From the NCBI RefSeq assembly GCF_001870515.1, contig NZ_MDGT01000002.1, forward strand, positions 540,768-604,767: 64,000 nucleotides of DNA. The letters are read 5' to 3'. Under the pieces are notes generated by a model, which did not search any database, was not told the origin of the DNA, and was given only the letters and a program-made list of their open reading frames with translations. Made by a program: the position numbers and the translations under genes. This DNA is from Idiomarina sp. MD25a. GTDB lineage: Bacteria > Pseudomonadota > Gammaproteobacteria > Enterobacterales > Alteromonadaceae. Of this stretch, positions 19,520-30,568 are shown piece after piece. How positions within the stretch are numbered: position 1 is the stretch's first letter; each line of letters starts with the position of its first letter.

Positions 19520-19559
19520 GTCGAGCATGAGAAGCCAATAAATAAATGAGAACAGCGAT

Positions 19560-20612
19560 ATGAGCGCGCAAAGCCAGACTTCTATACGAAATGATTGGTC
19601 CATTGATGAGGTCAGTCGACTCCTTACCTTGCCATTCAATGACTTGGTGTTTCAGGCACAAACTGTGCATCGCCAACACTTTAATCCTAATAAGGTACAG
19701 GTCAGCACTTTACTATCAATTAAAACAGGTGCATGCCCCGAAGATTGTAAATATTGCCCACAAAGTGCGCATTACCACACGGGGCTTGATCGTGAGCGGT
19801 TGATGGCCGTTGAAAAAGTATTAGAAGAAGCTCGACTTGCAAAGGACAAGGGCGCAAGCCGATTTTGTATGGGCGCGGCATGGCGCAACCCGAAAGATCG
19901 GGACATGCCTTATGTCATTGAAATGGTCAAAGGCGTAAAACAATTAGGCTTAGAAACGTGCATGACGCTCGGTATGTTGTCGCCTGAGCAAGCGGCTGCA
20001 CTGCAACAAGCAGGGCTTGATTATTATAACCATAACCTGGATACCTCGCCCGAGTTTTATGGTGACATTATCACTACCCGAACCTATCAGGATCGGCTTA
20101 ATACGTTGCGCAACGTACGTGACGCTGGCATGAAAGTCTGTGCAGGGGGCATTGTTGGCATGGGCGAATCCGTTGAGGACCGTGCATCACTGCTTGTTCA
20201 GTTGGCTAATTTACCTAAGCATCCCGAAAGTGTGCCGATTAACATGTTGGTCAAAGTGAAAGGTACGCCGTTTGAAAACTTAGAGGATTTAGATCCGATT
20301 GATTTTGTGCGCACCATCGCCGTTGCGCGTATTCTGATGCCCGCCTCACACGTGCGCTTGTCAGCGGGCCGCGAATATATGAGCGATGAAATGCAAGCGA
20401 TGTGCTTTCTTGCAGGCGCTAACTCTATCTTTTACGGCGAGAAATTACTGACAACCAATAACCCAGAGGCGGATGCTGATCTCAAGCTCTTTGAACGCTT
20501 AGGTATTACACCTGAAACCCGCGATGGGTATGACGACGAAGTTCATCAAACGGTGATTAATGAGGCGATCAGTGAGCAACAACAACCGCCACTTTATTAC
20601 GACGCGTCTTGA
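19560..20612 (+). CDS. bioB: Biotin synthase
   Basis: 350 residues, a radical SAM enzyme. The cluster-binding cysteines are Cys59, Cys63 and Cys66 in [38 protein letters not shown] and [10 protein letters not shown] are further BioB motifs. It inserts sulfur into dethiobiotin, the last step of the pathway. It is the first gene of the bioBFCD operon. The C-terminus overlaps bioF. Confidence 0.98.
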   Translation: MSAQSQTSIRNDWSIDEVSRLLTLPFNDLVFQAQTVHRQHFNPNKVQVSTLLSIKTGACPEDCKYCPQSAHYHTGLDRERLMAVEKVLEEARLAKDKGASRFCMGAAWRNPKDRDMPYVIEMVKGVKQLGLETCMTLGMLSPEQAAALQQAGLDYYNHNLDTSPEFYGDIITTRTYQDRLNTLRNVRDAGMKVCAGGIVGMGESVEDRASLLVQLANLPKHPESVPINMLVKVKGTPFENLEDLDPIDFVRTIAVARILMPASHVRLSAGREYMSDEMQAMCFLAGANSIFYGEKLLTTNNPEADADLKLFERLGITPETRDGYDDEVHQTVINEAISEQQQPPLYYDAS

Positions 20613-21702
20613 GCAGCGTCGCAACTCAAATCTCTATAGAACGCAGCAGGTGCGCACCGCCAGTGCGCGACCTGCGCAGTTATCGTCGAATGATTATTTG
20701 GGTTTAGCGCAACATCCACAGGTAAAAGCAGCTGCGCAAGCAGCTATCAATGAGTGGGGCGTTGGGAGTACAGGCTCACCGTTGTTGAGTGGCCACACCC
20801 AGTTGCATCAACAGCTTGAAGAAACACTGTGCGACTGGTTGGGGTTCGAGGATGCTATCCTATTTAATACAGGATTCGCGGCAAATCATGGCGCCATTAC
20901 CTGTTTATTGCATGCTCATTGTCAAGCACAGGGCGGACGCATTTACGCTGATCGGTTGATACATGCGTCCATGGTTGAGGGCATGCTGAATAGCGGCATT
21001 CGCTTTAAACGGATACCTCACTTAACGTGGCCAATAAAGGCTCAAAGTCACGACTGGTTTATCAGTGAAAGTATCTACAGCATGGATGGGGATGGGCTTA
21101 GCATTGCCCAAGGCCGCGACTTCACTGAACAATCACCTGTTCACTGGTTATTGGATGACGCACACGGTATTGGTGTCATCGGAGAGCACGGTGAAGGTTA
21201 CTTAGGACAGCTCAATCAACAGGTTAAGCTGGGCACCGTCACCTTTGGAAAAGCGCTGGGTGCCAGTGGGGCGGCACTTGTTGGCAGCCGAAATGACATC
21301 GATGAGATTCGCCAATTTTGTCGCGAATATATTTATTCAACTGCGATGCCACCGATGCAGGTGGCAGCGATACTCGCATCGATTGAGATTGTCAGAGGGC
21401 GCGAAGGACAGTTACGAAGAGATGCGTTAAACGAGAGAATTTGGCGAGTGAAACAGCTTATCAAAAAGCATCATTATCGCTCGGTAGATTCCGATAGCGC
21501 CATTCAAACGATAATTTTGGGCGATGAGGCCAGAGCGATGGCTGCAGGCCAACAGTTAAAGCAAGCCGGTATTGATGTCAGCGTCGTGCGCCCACCTACG
21601 GTGCCAAAAGGCACAGCGCGTTTGCGTATTAGCCTCAGTAGTACGGTTGATATGAAGATGATTGATGTGATGTTCGATCATCTCAATGCAGAAAGGACAT
21701 AA
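20572..21702 (+). CDS. bioF: 8-amino-7-oxononanoate synthase
   Basis: 376 residues from GTG 20572, which has GAGG six bases upstream; an ATG at 20560 in the same frame is possible but has no ribosome-binding site. It contains [37 protein letters not shown] and the PLP lysine in [10 protein letters not shown]. BioF joins pimeloyl thioester and alanine. It overlaps bioB by 41 bases, more than usual, which suggests strict translational coupling. Confidence 0.95.
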   Translation: MSNNNRHFITTRLEQRRNSNLYRTQQVRTASARPAQLSSNDYLGLAQHPQVKAAAQAAINEWGVGSTGSPLLSGHTQLHQQLEETLCDWLGFEDAILFNTGFAANHGAITCLLHAHCQAQGGRIYADRLIHASMVEGMLNSGIRFKRIPHLTWPIKAQSHDWFISESIYSMDGDGLSIAQGRDFTEQSPVHWLLDDAHGIGVIGEHGEGYLGQLNQQVKLGTVTFGKALGASGAALVGSRNDIDEIRQFCREYIYSTAMPPMQVAAILASIEIVRGREGQLRRDALNERIWRVKQLIKKHHYRSVDSDSAIQTIILGDEARAMAAGQQLKQAGIDVSVVRPPTVPKGTARLRISLSSTVDMKMIDVMFDHLNAERT

Positions 21703-21705
21703 CCG

Positions 21706-22488
21706 GTGACGATGCAACCTGAACAATGGCTCACTCAAGTAGCTAAGCGATTTGATAAAGCAGCCACGACATATACGCAATTTAATAAAACACAGCACGC
21801 CTTTGCGCAGCGTTTATACCAAAAAGCACAAAGTAGCAATCTGGGCGACTGCTTAGATCTGGGGTGTGGGCCGGGTTCAGAAACACAGCTACTACTTAAG
21901 CACTGTCGTCGTTACCTCGGTGTTGACCCCGCTGTGGGCATGCTGGCTCAGGCGAGCAAGTTGTTTCCGCAGGTTGCGTATAAGCAGGGTAGCGCAGAAT
22001 GTATTCCGGCAGAAAATGCTCAGTTTGACACCGTATTTGCTAATTTTTCATTGCAATGGTGCCCTGATATAAACACCGTGGCGAATGAGCTTTTTCGTGT
22101 CACTCGGTCGGGCGGTCAAGTGCTGATGAACACTCTACTCACGGGGACCTTCGCTGAACTGGTAGACGTCTATTCAGCGCTTGATGATAAACAGCATACG
22201 ATAGCTTACCGCACACAAGCTGAAGTCGAAGCTAAGTTTCGTCAGGCAGGATTTGAAGTCACCAGTGAGGTTGTCGTTCATACGGATTATTTTGAGCAGT
22301 TTGAGAGTTTACTGCGCCATATTAAAGGTGTAGGTGCGAGCCAAACACCACAGCAAGATCGCGGCCTAATGACGCCGACGCGATGGCAAAAATTGAAGAC
22401 CAATTATGAGCAAAAACGCACATCAAAAGGACTCCCATTGACCTGGAAAGTGCTAGAAGCAACATTAATTAAAGACAAGATGTATTAA
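21706..22488 (+). CDS. bioC: Malonyl-ACP O-methyltransferase
   Basis: 260 residues. The SAM-binding motif is LDLGCGPGSETQLL, followed by LGVDPAVGML and FANFSLQWCPD, typical of BioC. It methylates malonyl-ACP so that the fatty-acid machinery can build pimeloyl-ACP. The GTG start at 21706 has AAGGA at a good distance; ATG 21712 in the same frame is the alternative. It lies 3 bases after bioF. No bioH is present in this cluster. Confidence 0.94.
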   Translation: MTMQPEQWLTQVAKRFDKAATTYTQFNKTQHAFAQRLYQKAQSSNLGDCLDLGCGPGSETQLLLKHCRRYLGVDPAVGMLAQASKLFPQVAYKQGSAECIPAENAQFDTVFANFSLQWCPDINTVANELFRVTRSGGQVLMNTLLTGTFAELVDVYSALDDKQHTIAYRTQAEVEAKFRQAGFEVTSEVVVHTDYFEQFESLLRHIKGVGASQTPQQDRGLMTPTRWQKLKTNYEQKRTSKGLPLTWKVLEATLIKDKMY

Positions 22489-22500
22489 TTAAAGGTTAAT

Positions 22501-23175
22501 ATGAAAGTTTATTTTATTACAGGTACTGACACAGACTCTGGTAAAACTGTTGTAACTCAAGCTGTGTTACAACACCTTGCAGACAAAGGCCTCAAAACGC
22601 TGGCTATGAAGCCCGTTGCGAGCGGTTGTGACTGGGATGGCACACGTTGGATTAATGCTGATGCCACTAATGCACGACGCCATATGACGTTGGATTGTGA
22701 TTATGCTTTAACTAATCCCTATGCATTTGAGCCGGCAATCGCGCCTCATATCGCGGCACAAGAAGCCGCTGTCTCATTATCACTTGAGGATATGCTGCAG
22801 CAGTTTGAGCGACTTGTTGCGTTGAACCCCGATGCCATTGTTGTTGAAGGAGCCGGTGGTTGGCTTTTACCGCTCTCCGAGCGATTAATGATGCCCGAGT
22901 TTGTAAAAGCAATTAGTGCTGAGGTCATTCTAACCGTGGGTATGAAGCTTGGCTGTCTGAATCATGCAATGCTTACTGAACAAGCGATATTTTCATCGTC
23001 AGTGCCGATTACAGGTTGGATTGCTAATCAGCCTAGCGTTGAACCCATGGCACGATTTGAACAGAACCTCGACACCTTAAAGCAGCGTATGGCGAGTTCG
23101 CAGCTTGGCTCGATAAGCTTTGATGCGAACTGGCAAAACTTGGCACTCGGGCACTTAATTAATTTACCCGATTAA
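22501..23175 (+). CDS. bioD: Dethiobiotin synthetase
   Basis: 224 residues. The P-loop is TGTDTDSGKTV (residues 7-17), and MKPVASG and VEGAGGWLLPL match BioD. It closes the ureido ring using ATP and CO2. It is the last gene of bioBFCD, 12 bases after bioC, and its end overlaps the convergent pepE by 12 bases. Confidence 0.97.
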   Translation: MKVYFITGTDTDSGKTVVTQAVLQHLADKGLKTLAMKPVASGCDWDGTRWINADATNARRHMTLDCDYALTNPYAFEPAIAPHIAAQEAAVSLSLEDMLQQFERLVALNPDAIVVEGAGGWLLPLSERLMMPEFVKAISAEVILTVGMKLGCLNHAMLTEQAIFSSSVPITGWIANQPSVEPMARFEQNLDTLKQRMASSQLGSISFDANWQNLALGHLINLPD

Positions 23176-23874
23176 TGTGCGAATGCGTTCTAAGTTGTGT
23201 TGAATCTGTTTGCCCGCGCTATCAATGAGCACGGGCTGTGCATCTCCGCGCCAGTAACATTCTCCGGCCCGTATTTCGAGCCCTGTACCCTCGGGCAAAC
23301 CCAAGACTGTTTCGGCGCTATTGAGTGCGATAAACTCGTTGAGGCGATCATCGCGTGTTTCGCCATTAAAGCCAGGCGGATGATAGTCGGTATAATGTGG
23401 ATTCATTTGTAGCTCAACTAAACGCAAAGCATTGAAACTCGGTGGCTCAACAATCGGCATATCATTGGTGGTTTTAATGGTTTTACCGGCAATATTTGAA
23501 CCTGCACTCCAGCCAACATAGGGAGTCCCCGCATTTACGGTATCGCGAAGCGGCTCAATCAACTGTTGTTGATAAATTAAATTCAATAATTGAAAGGTGT
23601 TGCCGCCACCCACAGCAATTGCTTGGGCCTCACGCACGGCTGCTATCGGATCGGCATATTCCTCTATACCGGTGACGGCCACGTTAACAGGTGCAAGCGC
23701 GTTGCGAACTTTATCGGTATATTGGCTATGCGTCATACCCACGCCTGCATAGGGAATAAAAAGCACGGTTGCATCGCCTACGGCGTTCTTAATCCATTCT
23801 CTGTTGTGGGCAAGATAGTCGGTATCTCCGACGCGAGAACTGCTCAAAAGTAGTAGATTCTTGTGTTGTGTCAT
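23164..23874 (-). CDS. pepE: Dipeptidase E (alpha-aspartyl dipeptidase)
   Basis: 236 residues, peptidase family S51. The nucleophilic serine is in YVGWSAGSNIAG, with AVGGGNTFQLL before it and NPHYTDYHPPGFNGETRDDR after it, all typical of PepE. It cleaves Asp-X dipeptides in the cytoplasm. It is convergent with bioD and divergent from htpX, so it is likely a single-gene unit. Confidence 0.94.
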   Translation of the reverse strand: MTQHKNLLLLSSSRVGDTDYLAHNREWIKNAVGDATVLFIPYAGVGMTHSQYTDKVRNALAPVNVAVTGIEEYADPIAAVREAQAIAVGGGNTFQLLNLIYQQQLIEPLRDTVNAGTPYVGWSAGSNIAGKTIKTTNDMPIVEPPSFNALRLVELQMNPHYTDYHPPGFNGETRDDRLNEFIALNSAETVLGLPEGTGLEIRAGECYWRGDAQPVLIDSAGKQIQHNLERIRTLIG

Positions 23875-24002
23875 AGGTTAGCTCTAGTTCTAACGTGAAT
23901 AATTAAAATATTTTACGTATTCGTCACTAGAAATGTAAGCCAATCACCCATATTTAGCATATCATCTAGACCGATTTGTCCTAGCTTACTGAGGGTATGT
24001 GT

Positions 24003-24878
24003 ATGCAACGCATCTTGCTGTTTTTAATGACCAATATAGCCATTTTGGTGGTCGTTAGTTTCGTGTTTAATATTATCAGCGCAAACACGGGTCTTACCGT
24101 GCAAAATCCGCTAGGCCTTTTAATACTGTGTGGTCTGTTTGGTTTTGGTGGCGCCTTCGTATCACTGTTTATTTCGCGCTGGATGGCGGTTAGGGCGACA
24201 GGCGCGCAAGTTATCGAGCAACCGCGGACACCGGCTGAACGCTGGTTGGTAGAAACGGTTAAGCAACAAACACAAAAAGCCGGTATACCGATGCCACAAG
24301 TCGCTATTTTCCCGTCTCACGCGCCTAATGCATTCGCCACCGGTCGCAGTAAGTCAACTTCTCTGGTTGCTGTCAGTACCGGGTTGCTTGAACAGATGAA
24401 TCAAGATGAGATCGAAGCGGTGTTAGCGCATGAGGTGAGCCACATTGCTAACGGTGACATGGTGACATTGACGCTGATTCAGGGCGTAGTGAATACGTTC
24501 GTGATGTTCTTTGCTCGCATTATTGCAAGTGCGATTGATAACGCTACACGTAGTAATAACCAGCAGGGTGGAGGTCTTGGCACGTTGGCTTACTTTGGCA
24601 TCGTTATGGTGTTAGAGATCGTATTTGGTATTTTGGCCAGCATCATCGTGATGTGGTTTTCACGCAAACGTGAATTCCGTGCTGATGCGGGGTCGGCTCA
24701 ACTGGTTGGTAAGCAAAAAATGATAGCCGCACTTGAGCGTTTGCAGCGGGGTCAGGAACCTGAATTGAAGGGCTCAATGTTGGCCTTTGGTATCAATGGT
24801 AAACGCAGTGGTTTGAGTCGTTTGTTTATGTCACACCCACCGTTGAGTGAGCGAATTGAAGCATTACGTAGAATTTGA
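24003..24878 (+). CDS. htpX: Membrane protease HtpX
   Basis: 291 residues from ATG 24003; GAGGG lies at the right distance for this start rather than for the ATG at 23997. Two N-terminal membrane segments precede the zinc motif HEVSH in [14 protein letters not shown]; a further hydrophobic pair follows (about residues 157-177 and 193-217). The glutamate ligand is in [10 protein letters not shown]. HtpX removes misfolded inner-membrane proteins together with FtsH. In many bacteria it is under CpxR control; I do not see a clear box here. Confidence 0.95.
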   Translation: MQRILLFLMTNIAILVVVSFVFNIISANTGLTVQNPLGLLILCGLFGFGGAFVSLFISRWMAVRATGAQVIEQPRTPAERWLVETVKQQTQKAGIPMPQVAIFPSHAPNAFATGRSKSTSLVAVSTGLLEQMNQDEIEAVLAHEVSHIANGDMVTLTLIQGVVNTFVMFFARIIASAIDNATRSNNQQGGGLGTLAYFGIVMVLEIVFGILASIIVMWFSRKREFRADAGSAQLVGKQKMIAALERLQRGQEPELKGSMLAFGINGKRSGLSRLFMSHPPLSERIEALRRI

Positions 24879-24973
24879 ATAAAAACTTAGCATTCACGCG
24901 GGGTTGGGCATTGCTTTTCGTGCCTGACCCCGCTAGATTGGTGGTTTCGATAACCACAACTGGATAGGATGTT

Positions 24974-26332
24974 ATGAGCCAGTGGAGTGCACGTAGTTGG
25001 CGTGATAAACCCATCAAGCAACAACCGCAATACCCAAACAAAGAACACTTACAACAGGTTGAGTCACAACTGAGTCAATTTCCGCCATTAGTGTTCGCAG
25101 AAGAGATACGTGCGTTACGTAGTCAGTTGACGGATGTCTGTCATGGCGAGGGCTTCTTACTGCAAGGCGGCGACTGCGCTGAATCGTTTGCAGACTTTAA
25201 TGCACCAAAGATCCGCGATACATTCAAAGTGATTTTGCAGATGGCCATCGTGATGACCTTTGCAGGTTCGTGTCCAGTGACTAAGGTCGCGCGGATGGCG
25301 GGGCAGTATGCAAAACCACGCTCAAGTGATCTTGAGACGATCAATGGTGTGAGCTTACCGAGTTATCGCGGAGACATCATAAATGATATGGCATTTACTG
25401 ATGCGGCTCGCACGCCTGATCCAGAGCGCATGTTGAAGGCTTACCATCACTCTGCAGCAACGCTGAACCTTTTGCGTGCATTCGCTCAAGGTGGCCTCGC
25501 TAATTTGCATAAAGTGCATAAGTGGAACTTGGGCTTTTTGGCCGCGAACCCACTGAAAGAACGCTATCAAGAGATTGCCGAGCAAATTCAGTCCGCGCTT
25601 AAATTTATGGAAGTGTTGGGTATTAATGCTGAAAATAATGCGACTTTACATGAAACTCAGCTATTTACCTCTCATGAAGCCTTATTATTGCCGTACGAGC
25701 AAGCTTTGACACGTACCGACACGTTGACCGGTCTACCTTACGATTGTTCGGCGCATATGATCTGGATTGGTGAACGTACGCGCCAACTTGACCACGCGCA
25801 TGTTGAATTCATGCGTGGTATTCACAACCCGATTGGCGTCAAAGTGGGGCCGACCATGGATCCTGACGAGCTGATTCGGTTAATTGACGCGGTCAATCCT
25901 GATAATGAGGCAGGCCGTCTAACGCTCATTTCACGGATGGGTGCTGACAATTTGGCCGACAACCTTCCGCGTCTGGTTCGGCGTGTGCAGCAAGAAGGCC
26001 GCAATGTGGTGTGGTCAAGCGATCCGATGCATGGCAACACAACAAAAGCAGATGGTGGGTTGAAAACACGTAACTTTGACGCCATACATAAAGAATTACG
26101 TCAGTTCTTTGCGGTACATCAAGCAGAGGGGAGCTATGCAGGTGGTATCCATCTAGAGATGACCGGTGAAGATGTGACAGAATGTACGGGTGGTGCGTAC
26201 CAAATTAGCGAAGCTGATTTATCCAGCCGCTACCGCACTCAATGCGACCCAAGGCTGAACGCCGACCAAGTGCTAGAACTTGCCTTTTTGGTCGCTGAGT
26301 CACTCGGGGCCGCACGAAACGGGCACGGTTAA
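24974..26332 (+). CDS. 3-deoxy-7-phosphoheptulonate synthase, class II
   Basis: 452 residues. It opens with [18 protein letters not shown] and has [12 protein letters not shown], which carries the metal-binding cysteine, GQYAKPRS and SDPMHGNT, all hallmarks of the class II (plant-type) DAHP synthase. It makes the first shikimate-pathway compound from PEP and erythrose 4-phosphate. This type is unrelated in sequence to AroF/G/H of E. coli. It stands alone in the plus direction after htpX. Confidence 0.95.
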   Translation: MSQWSARSWRDKPIKQQPQYPNKEHLQQVESQLSQFPPLVFAEEIRALRSQLTDVCHGEGFLLQGGDCAESFADFNAPKIRDTFKVILQMAIVMTFAGSCPVTKVARMAGQYAKPRSSDLETINGVSLPSYRGDIINDMAFTDAARTPDPERMLKAYHHSAATLNLLRAFAQGGLANLHKVHKWNLGFLAANPLKERYQEIAEQIQSALKFMEVLGINAENNATLHETQLFTSHEALLLPYEQALTRTDTLTGLPYDCSAHMIWIGERTRQLDHAHVEFMRGIHNPIGVKVGPTMDPDELIRLIDAVNPDNEAGRLTLISRMGADNLADNLPRLVRRVQQEGRNVVWSSDPMHGNTTKADGGLKTRNFDAIHKELRQFFAVHQAEGSYAGGIHLEMTGEDVTECTGGAYQISEADLSSRYRTQCDPRLNADQVLELAFLVAESLGAARNGHG

Positions 26333-26378
26333 TTCGCCATTTTTTTGAGTAACTTCTACGTTAAAAGGATTAAATTTC

Positions 26379-27176
26379 ATGTCTCAACATGTCGAGCAGC
26401 TGTTTGAACGTCTTTGGCAAGATTACATTTCTCGTACACCATCGGCACCTAAGGTGCACGAAGTCCTCGGGAAAGGACATCCGATTGTAAACGATCACGT
26501 TGCTTTCCGAACGTTTGATATTGCCCCGGTACGTCTTGAAGCGCTCGCGCAACACTTTTTAGATCTAGGCTATAAAGAGGGTGGCGACTATCACTTTGAA
26601 GCTAAGAAACTCCGTGCGAAGCATTTTGAGCACGAGGATCCAACGTTGCCTAAGGTCTTCATCAGCGAGCTGATGACTGAGGAGTTTAGCGATAGCTTGC
26701 AGGCTAAGGTCAAAGAGATGGTGAGCCATATTAATCCAGAAGACGTCAAAAAAGACGATTTCTTGTATTCGGGAACGCACTGGCAAGTCAGCCATGAAGA
26801 TTATCAAGCGTTATTAGAAGAAAGCGAATACGCGGCTTGGATGGCTGCATTCGGTTTCTGTGCTAACCACTTCACCGTGAGTGTTAATCAATTACCGGGT
26901 TACACTGATCTAGAAGAGGTCAACCAAACGCTTAAAGATAATGGTTTTAAACTGAACACTTCGGGTGGCGAAATCAAAGGCTCTCCGGAAGTCTATCTTG
27001 AGCAGTCTTCAACCATGGCTAATCACCATCCGGTCGAGTTTAGCGATAAGACAGTAGAAATTCCTTCATGCTTTTATGAGTTCGCTAAACGCTACGAAAT
27101 TGAGCCGGGTAAATTGTACTCAGGCTTCGTTGCAGCATCTGCGGATAAGATTTTTGAAAGCACCAACGCAAGTTAA
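26379..27176 (+). CDS. DUF1338 family protein, 2-oxoadipate dioxygenase/decarboxylase-like
   Basis: 265 residues. The vicinal-oxygen-chelate metal ligands can be placed at His40 (NDHVAFRTF), His164 (NHFTVSVN) and Glu234 (FYEFAKRYE). The founding enzyme HglS in Pseudomonas putida turns 2-oxoadipate into D-2-hydroxyglutarate during lysine breakdown. This protein is much shorter than HglS and belongs to the compact subgroup, so its substrate is not certain. It is followed by a strong terminator. A D-2-hydroxyglutarate-type dehydrogenase, ydiJ, lies about 3.4 kb downstream. Confidence 0.8.
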   Translation: MSQHVEQLFERLWQDYISRTPSAPKVHEVLGKGHPIVNDHVAFRTFDIAPVRLEALAQHFLDLGYKEGGDYHFEAKKLRAKHFEHEDPTLPKVFISELMTEEFSDSLQAKVKEMVSHINPEDVKKDDFLYSGTHWQVSHEDYQALLEESEYAAWMAAFGFCANHFTVSVNQLPGYTDLEEVNQTLKDNGFKLNTSGGEIKGSPEVYLEQSSTMANHHPVEFSDKTVEIPSCFYEFAKRYEIEPGKLYSGFVAASADKIFESTNAS

Positions 27177-27196
27177 ATTAAGCGTTAAAAATATAA

Positions 27197-27223
27197 AACG
27201 GCGACCACGAGGTCGCCGTTTTT
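27197..27223 (+). terminator. Terminator between the DUF1338 gene and ppsR
   Basis: AACGGCGACC (27197-27206) pairs with GGTCGCCGTT (27211-27220) around ACGA, followed by T-rich sequence. The two flanking genes converge, and the reverse strand also ends in a T-rich run, so it may act both ways. Confidence 0.88.
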
Positions 27224-27245
27224 GTTTTAGCTGACGAATAACGGA

Positions 27246-28055
27246 TTAGTAACGGCGCCGCTGAAGATTCGTTTGTGCGAGGATTTTGGCAGCGATCTCT
27301 TCGACTGAAAAACGTGTCGAGTTAATAAAGGGAATGGCCTCTTTGCGATATAATTTTTCGACTTCTGACAACTCGAAGCGACACTGTTGCATCGACGCAT
27401 ACTGGCTACCCTCACGACGCTGACTGCGAATTTCATGCAAACGCTGTGAATCGAGCGTGAGTCCGAATAACTTGTGACGCTGCATTTTTAATTCATAGGG
27501 CAGACTGAGTCGCTCAAAATCGTCATCTTCAGTTATCGGGTAGTTCGCTACTTTGATGCCGTATTGCATGGCTAAGTATAGACTGGTTGGTGTTTTACCC
27601 GTACGTGACACGCCAACAAGAATCAAATCAGCCTGATCCAACTGATTCAACTTTTTGCCATCGTCATTATCGAGTGCGTAGTTAATCGCTTCTACGCGAA
27701 AGTTGTAGTCTTTATGCACGCCATGAGTACGGTGAGTCTTCGGTTTTGCTTTAATGCCTAGCTCGTGCTCGACTTGGCCGACAAAGTTATCGAGAAAATC
27801 ATAACTAATGCCGCCGCATTGGGTAATGCGTTGCTTAAGCTTTACATTAACAAAGGTGTGAAAAATGAGCGGCGGTTCACCATCGTCTTCAGCGGCACGT
27901 TGAATCTGTTTGCACGCCATTTCCGCTTTGGCCTGAGTATCAATAAAGGGCAGTGTCTTATGTCTAAATTCGGTGGGAAACATCGAAAGCAAAGCATGAC
28001 CAAACGCCTCTGCAGTGAGTGCGGTGCCATCAGAGACGTAAAATGCGGTTCTCAT
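27246..28055 (-). CDS. ppsR: Phosphoenolpyruvate synthase regulatory protein
   Basis: 269 residues, DUF299 family. The nucleotide-binding motif is [15 protein letters not shown], and [20 protein letters not shown] is the typical start. PpsR is both kinase and phosphorylase for the conserved threonine of PEP synthase. It is divergent from its target ppsA, 129 bases away, the same arrangement as in E. coli. Confidence 0.96.
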   Translation of the reverse strand: MRTAFYVSDGTALTAEAFGHALLSMFPTEFRHKTLPFIDTQAKAEMACKQIQRAAEDDGEPPLIFHTFVNVKLKQRITQCGGISYDFLDNFVGQVEHELGIKAKPKTHRTHGVHKDYNFRVEAINYALDNDDGKKLNQLDQADLILVGVSRTGKTPTSLYLAMQYGIKVANYPITEDDDFERLSLPYELKMQRHKLFGLTLDSQRLHEIRSQRREGSQYASMQQCRFELSEVEKLYRKEAIPFINSTRFSVEEIAAKILAQTNLQRRRY

Positions 28056-28184
28056 GACCGTTTATTCCTTATTCTATAGATAAAAATCGAAAGCTTTGTA
28101 AATCGGATATTAACTTGTTGGCTAAGTATGTGTAAAATGTTGGCCACATCATACCTCCCATCGGATTAAATCGAGGAAAAAGAC

Positions 28185-30551
28185 GTGCAAGAAAACGTAC
28201 TGTGGTATCAGCAATTAGGAATGCAAGATGTCAACAGAGTGGGGGGTAAAAACGCCTCACTGGGTGAAATGATCAGTAACCTCGCAGGCGCAGGGGTTGA
28301 AGTCCCCGGCGGTTTTGCGACGACAGCAGATGCATACAACCAGTTTCTTGAGCAAAGTGGTCTGAATGACAAAATATATGAATTGCTCGACGGCCTCGAC
28401 GTTAATGACGTCAATAAATTAACCGAAGCGGGCCGCACCATTCGTCAGTGGATCATCGACACGCCTTTCCAGCCCGCCTTTGAAACCGACATTAAACAAG
28501 CCTTTAGCCAACTCAGTGAAGACAACGATGAATTTAGCTTTGCTGTACGCAGCTCGGCAACGGCAGAAGATATGCCCGATGCTTCGTTTGCGGGGCAACA
28601 GGAAACTTTCTTGAACGTCCGTGGCCTCGATGCCGTGATGGAAGCCATTAAACACGTTTTCGCTTCGTTATTTAATGACCGTGCGATTTCATATCGCGTG
28701 CACCAAGGTTACGACCATAGAGGCGTAGCGCTATCGGCTGGCGTACAGCGCATGGTCCGTAGTGACATTGCTTCATCAGGCGTTATGTTCACGATTGATA
28801 CTGAATCCGGCTTTGACCAAGTTGTTTTTGTCACCTCATCGTATGGCTTAGGCGAAATGGTCGTTCAAGGCGCAGTTAACCCCGACGAGTTTTATGTACA
28901 CAAGCCAACCCTCAATGCGGGACGTCCCGCAGTGCTGCGTCGTAATTTAGGCAGTAAGAAAATCCAAATGGTGTTTTCTGAAGATCGTGCACATGGTAAG
29001 CAAACATTGATCGAGGACATCGATTCCGCTAAAAGCCAAACCTTTTCGATTACCGATGCAGAGGCAGAAGAACTGGCTCGCCAAGCATTAATCATCGAGA
29101 AGCATTACGGCCGTCCGATGGACATCGAATGGGCTAAAGACGGTATCGATGGCAAACTCTATATCGTGCAAGCACGCCCGGAGACGGTGCAGTCCAACCA
29201 AAAAGGGCAGGCGATCGAACGCTTTGCACTACAAGATACCAGTGCGGTGGTCTGTGAAGGTCGCGCGATTGGTCAGCGCATTGGCAAAGGTGTGGCGCGT
29301 GTATTGGATAGCATCGAAGAAATGGACAAAGTCCAACCTGGTGATGTGCTGGTTACTGATATGACCGACCCGGATTGGGAACCTATCATGAAGCGCGCGG
29401 CGGCAATCGTGACCAACCGCGGTGGTCGTACATGCCATGCGGCTATCATCGCTCGCGAGTTAGGCATTCCAGCGGTTGTAGGTTGTGGTAATGCAACTCA
29501 GCTGATTAGCAATGGCCAAGCGGTAACCGTATCTTGTGCTGAAGGTGATACCGGATACATCTACGAGGGCGAACTTGACTTTGAAGTTACTGAGTCGCGC
29601 GTTGATGCAATGCCAGATTTACCATTAAAAATTATGATGAATGTCGGTAACCCGGACCGTGCTTTTGACTTTGCTGGTTTACCGCATGCGGGTGTAGGTC
29701 TTGCACGCCTTGAGTTTATTATTAATCGCATGATTGGGGTACACCCTAAAGCCTTGCTTAACTTCGACGATCAACCAGATGCGTTGAAAGCAACGATCAG
29801 CACTATGATCGCTGGTTATGAATCGCCTCGTGAGTATTATGTAGCGCGTCTTGCTGAAGGGATCTCAACCTTAGCCGCGGCGTTTGCGCCGGAGCGCGTT
29901 ATTGTGCGTATGTCAGACTTCAAGTCGAATGAATACGCAAACTTAGTCGGTGGTAGTCAATACGAGCCTGATGAAGAGAACCCGATGCTAGGATTCCGTG
30001 GCGCATCGCGCTATATCTCAGAGGAATTCCGTGATTGTTTTGCACTCGAGTGCGAAGCGATTAAACGTGTACGTAATGAAATGGGTCTGAGCAACATCGA
30101 AATCATGATTCCTTTCGTACGTACTCTAGAGGAAGGTCGCCAAGTTATCGATTTACTTGAAGAGCAGGGACTGAAACAAGGTGAGAACGGCTTACGTGTG
30201 ATCATGATGTGTGAACTACCATCAAACGCACTATTAGCGGATAAATTCCTTGATATGTTCGATGGCTTCTCAATCGGTTCGAATGATTTAACCCAGCTAA
30301 CGTTGGGACTGGATCGCGACTCGGGGTTAATCGCGCACTTATTTGATGAGCGCAATGACGCTGTTAAAGCATTGCTTGAAATGGCCATTAAAGCGGCTAA
30401 AGCACGTGGTAAGTACGTCGGTATTTGTGGTCAAGGACCATCGGACCACCCTGACTTTGCTCAATGGTTAGTCGAGCAAGGAATCGATTCGGTTTCGCTT
30501 AACCCGGACACTGTTATTGAAACTTGGATGTACTTATCAGAGCAACTGTAA
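28185..30551 (+). CDS. ppsA: Phosphoenolpyruvate synthase
   Basis: 788 residues, full length. The order is an N-terminal pyruvate-phosphate dikinase ATP-binding domain ([29 protein letters not shown]), the swivelling histidine domain ([21 protein letters not shown]) and the PEP-binding domain ([16 protein letters not shown]). It converts pyruvate to PEP for gluconeogenesis. The GTG start follows GAGGAAAA. The threonine and histidine in RTCHAA are the sites acted on by PpsR and during catalysis. ydiJ follows after 17 bases. Confidence 0.97.
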   Translation: MQENVLWYQQLGMQDVNRVGGKNASLGEMISNLAGAGVEVPGGFATTADAYNQFLEQSGLNDKIYELLDGLDVNDVNKLTEAGRTIRQWIIDTPFQPAFETDIKQAFSQLSEDNDEFSFAVRSSATAEDMPDASFAGQQETFLNVRGLDAVMEAIKHVFASLFNDRAISYRVHQGYDHRGVALSAGVQRMVRSDIASSGVMFTIDTESGFDQVVFVTSSYGLGEMVVQGAVNPDEFYVHKPTLNAGRPAVLRRNLGSKKIQMVFSEDRAHGKQTLIEDIDSAKSQTFSITDAEAEELARQALIIEKHYGRPMDIEWAKDGIDGKLYIVQARPETVQSNQKGQAIERFALQDTSAVVCEGRAIGQRIGKGVARVLDSIEEMDKVQPGDVLVTDMTDPDWEPIMKRAAAIVTNRGGRTCHAAIIARELGIPAVVGCGNATQLISNGQAVTVSCAEGDTGYIYEGELDFEVTESRVDAMPDLPLKIMMNVGNPDRAFDFAGLPHAGVGLARLEFIINRMIGVHPKALLNFDDQPDALKATISTMIAGYESPREYYVARLAEGISTLAAAFAPERVIVRMSDFKSNEYANLVGGSQYEPDEENPMLGFRGASRYISEEFRDCFALECEAIKRVRNEMGLSNIEIMIPFVRTLEEGRQVIDLLEEQGLKQGENGLRVIMMCELPSNALLADKFLDMFDGFSIGSNDLTQLTLGLDRDSGLIAHLFDERNDAVKALLEMAIKAAKARGKYVGICGQGPSDHPDFAQWLVEQGIDSVSLNPDTVIETWMYLSEQL

Positions 30552-30568
30552 GAGGACTATAAAACGTT

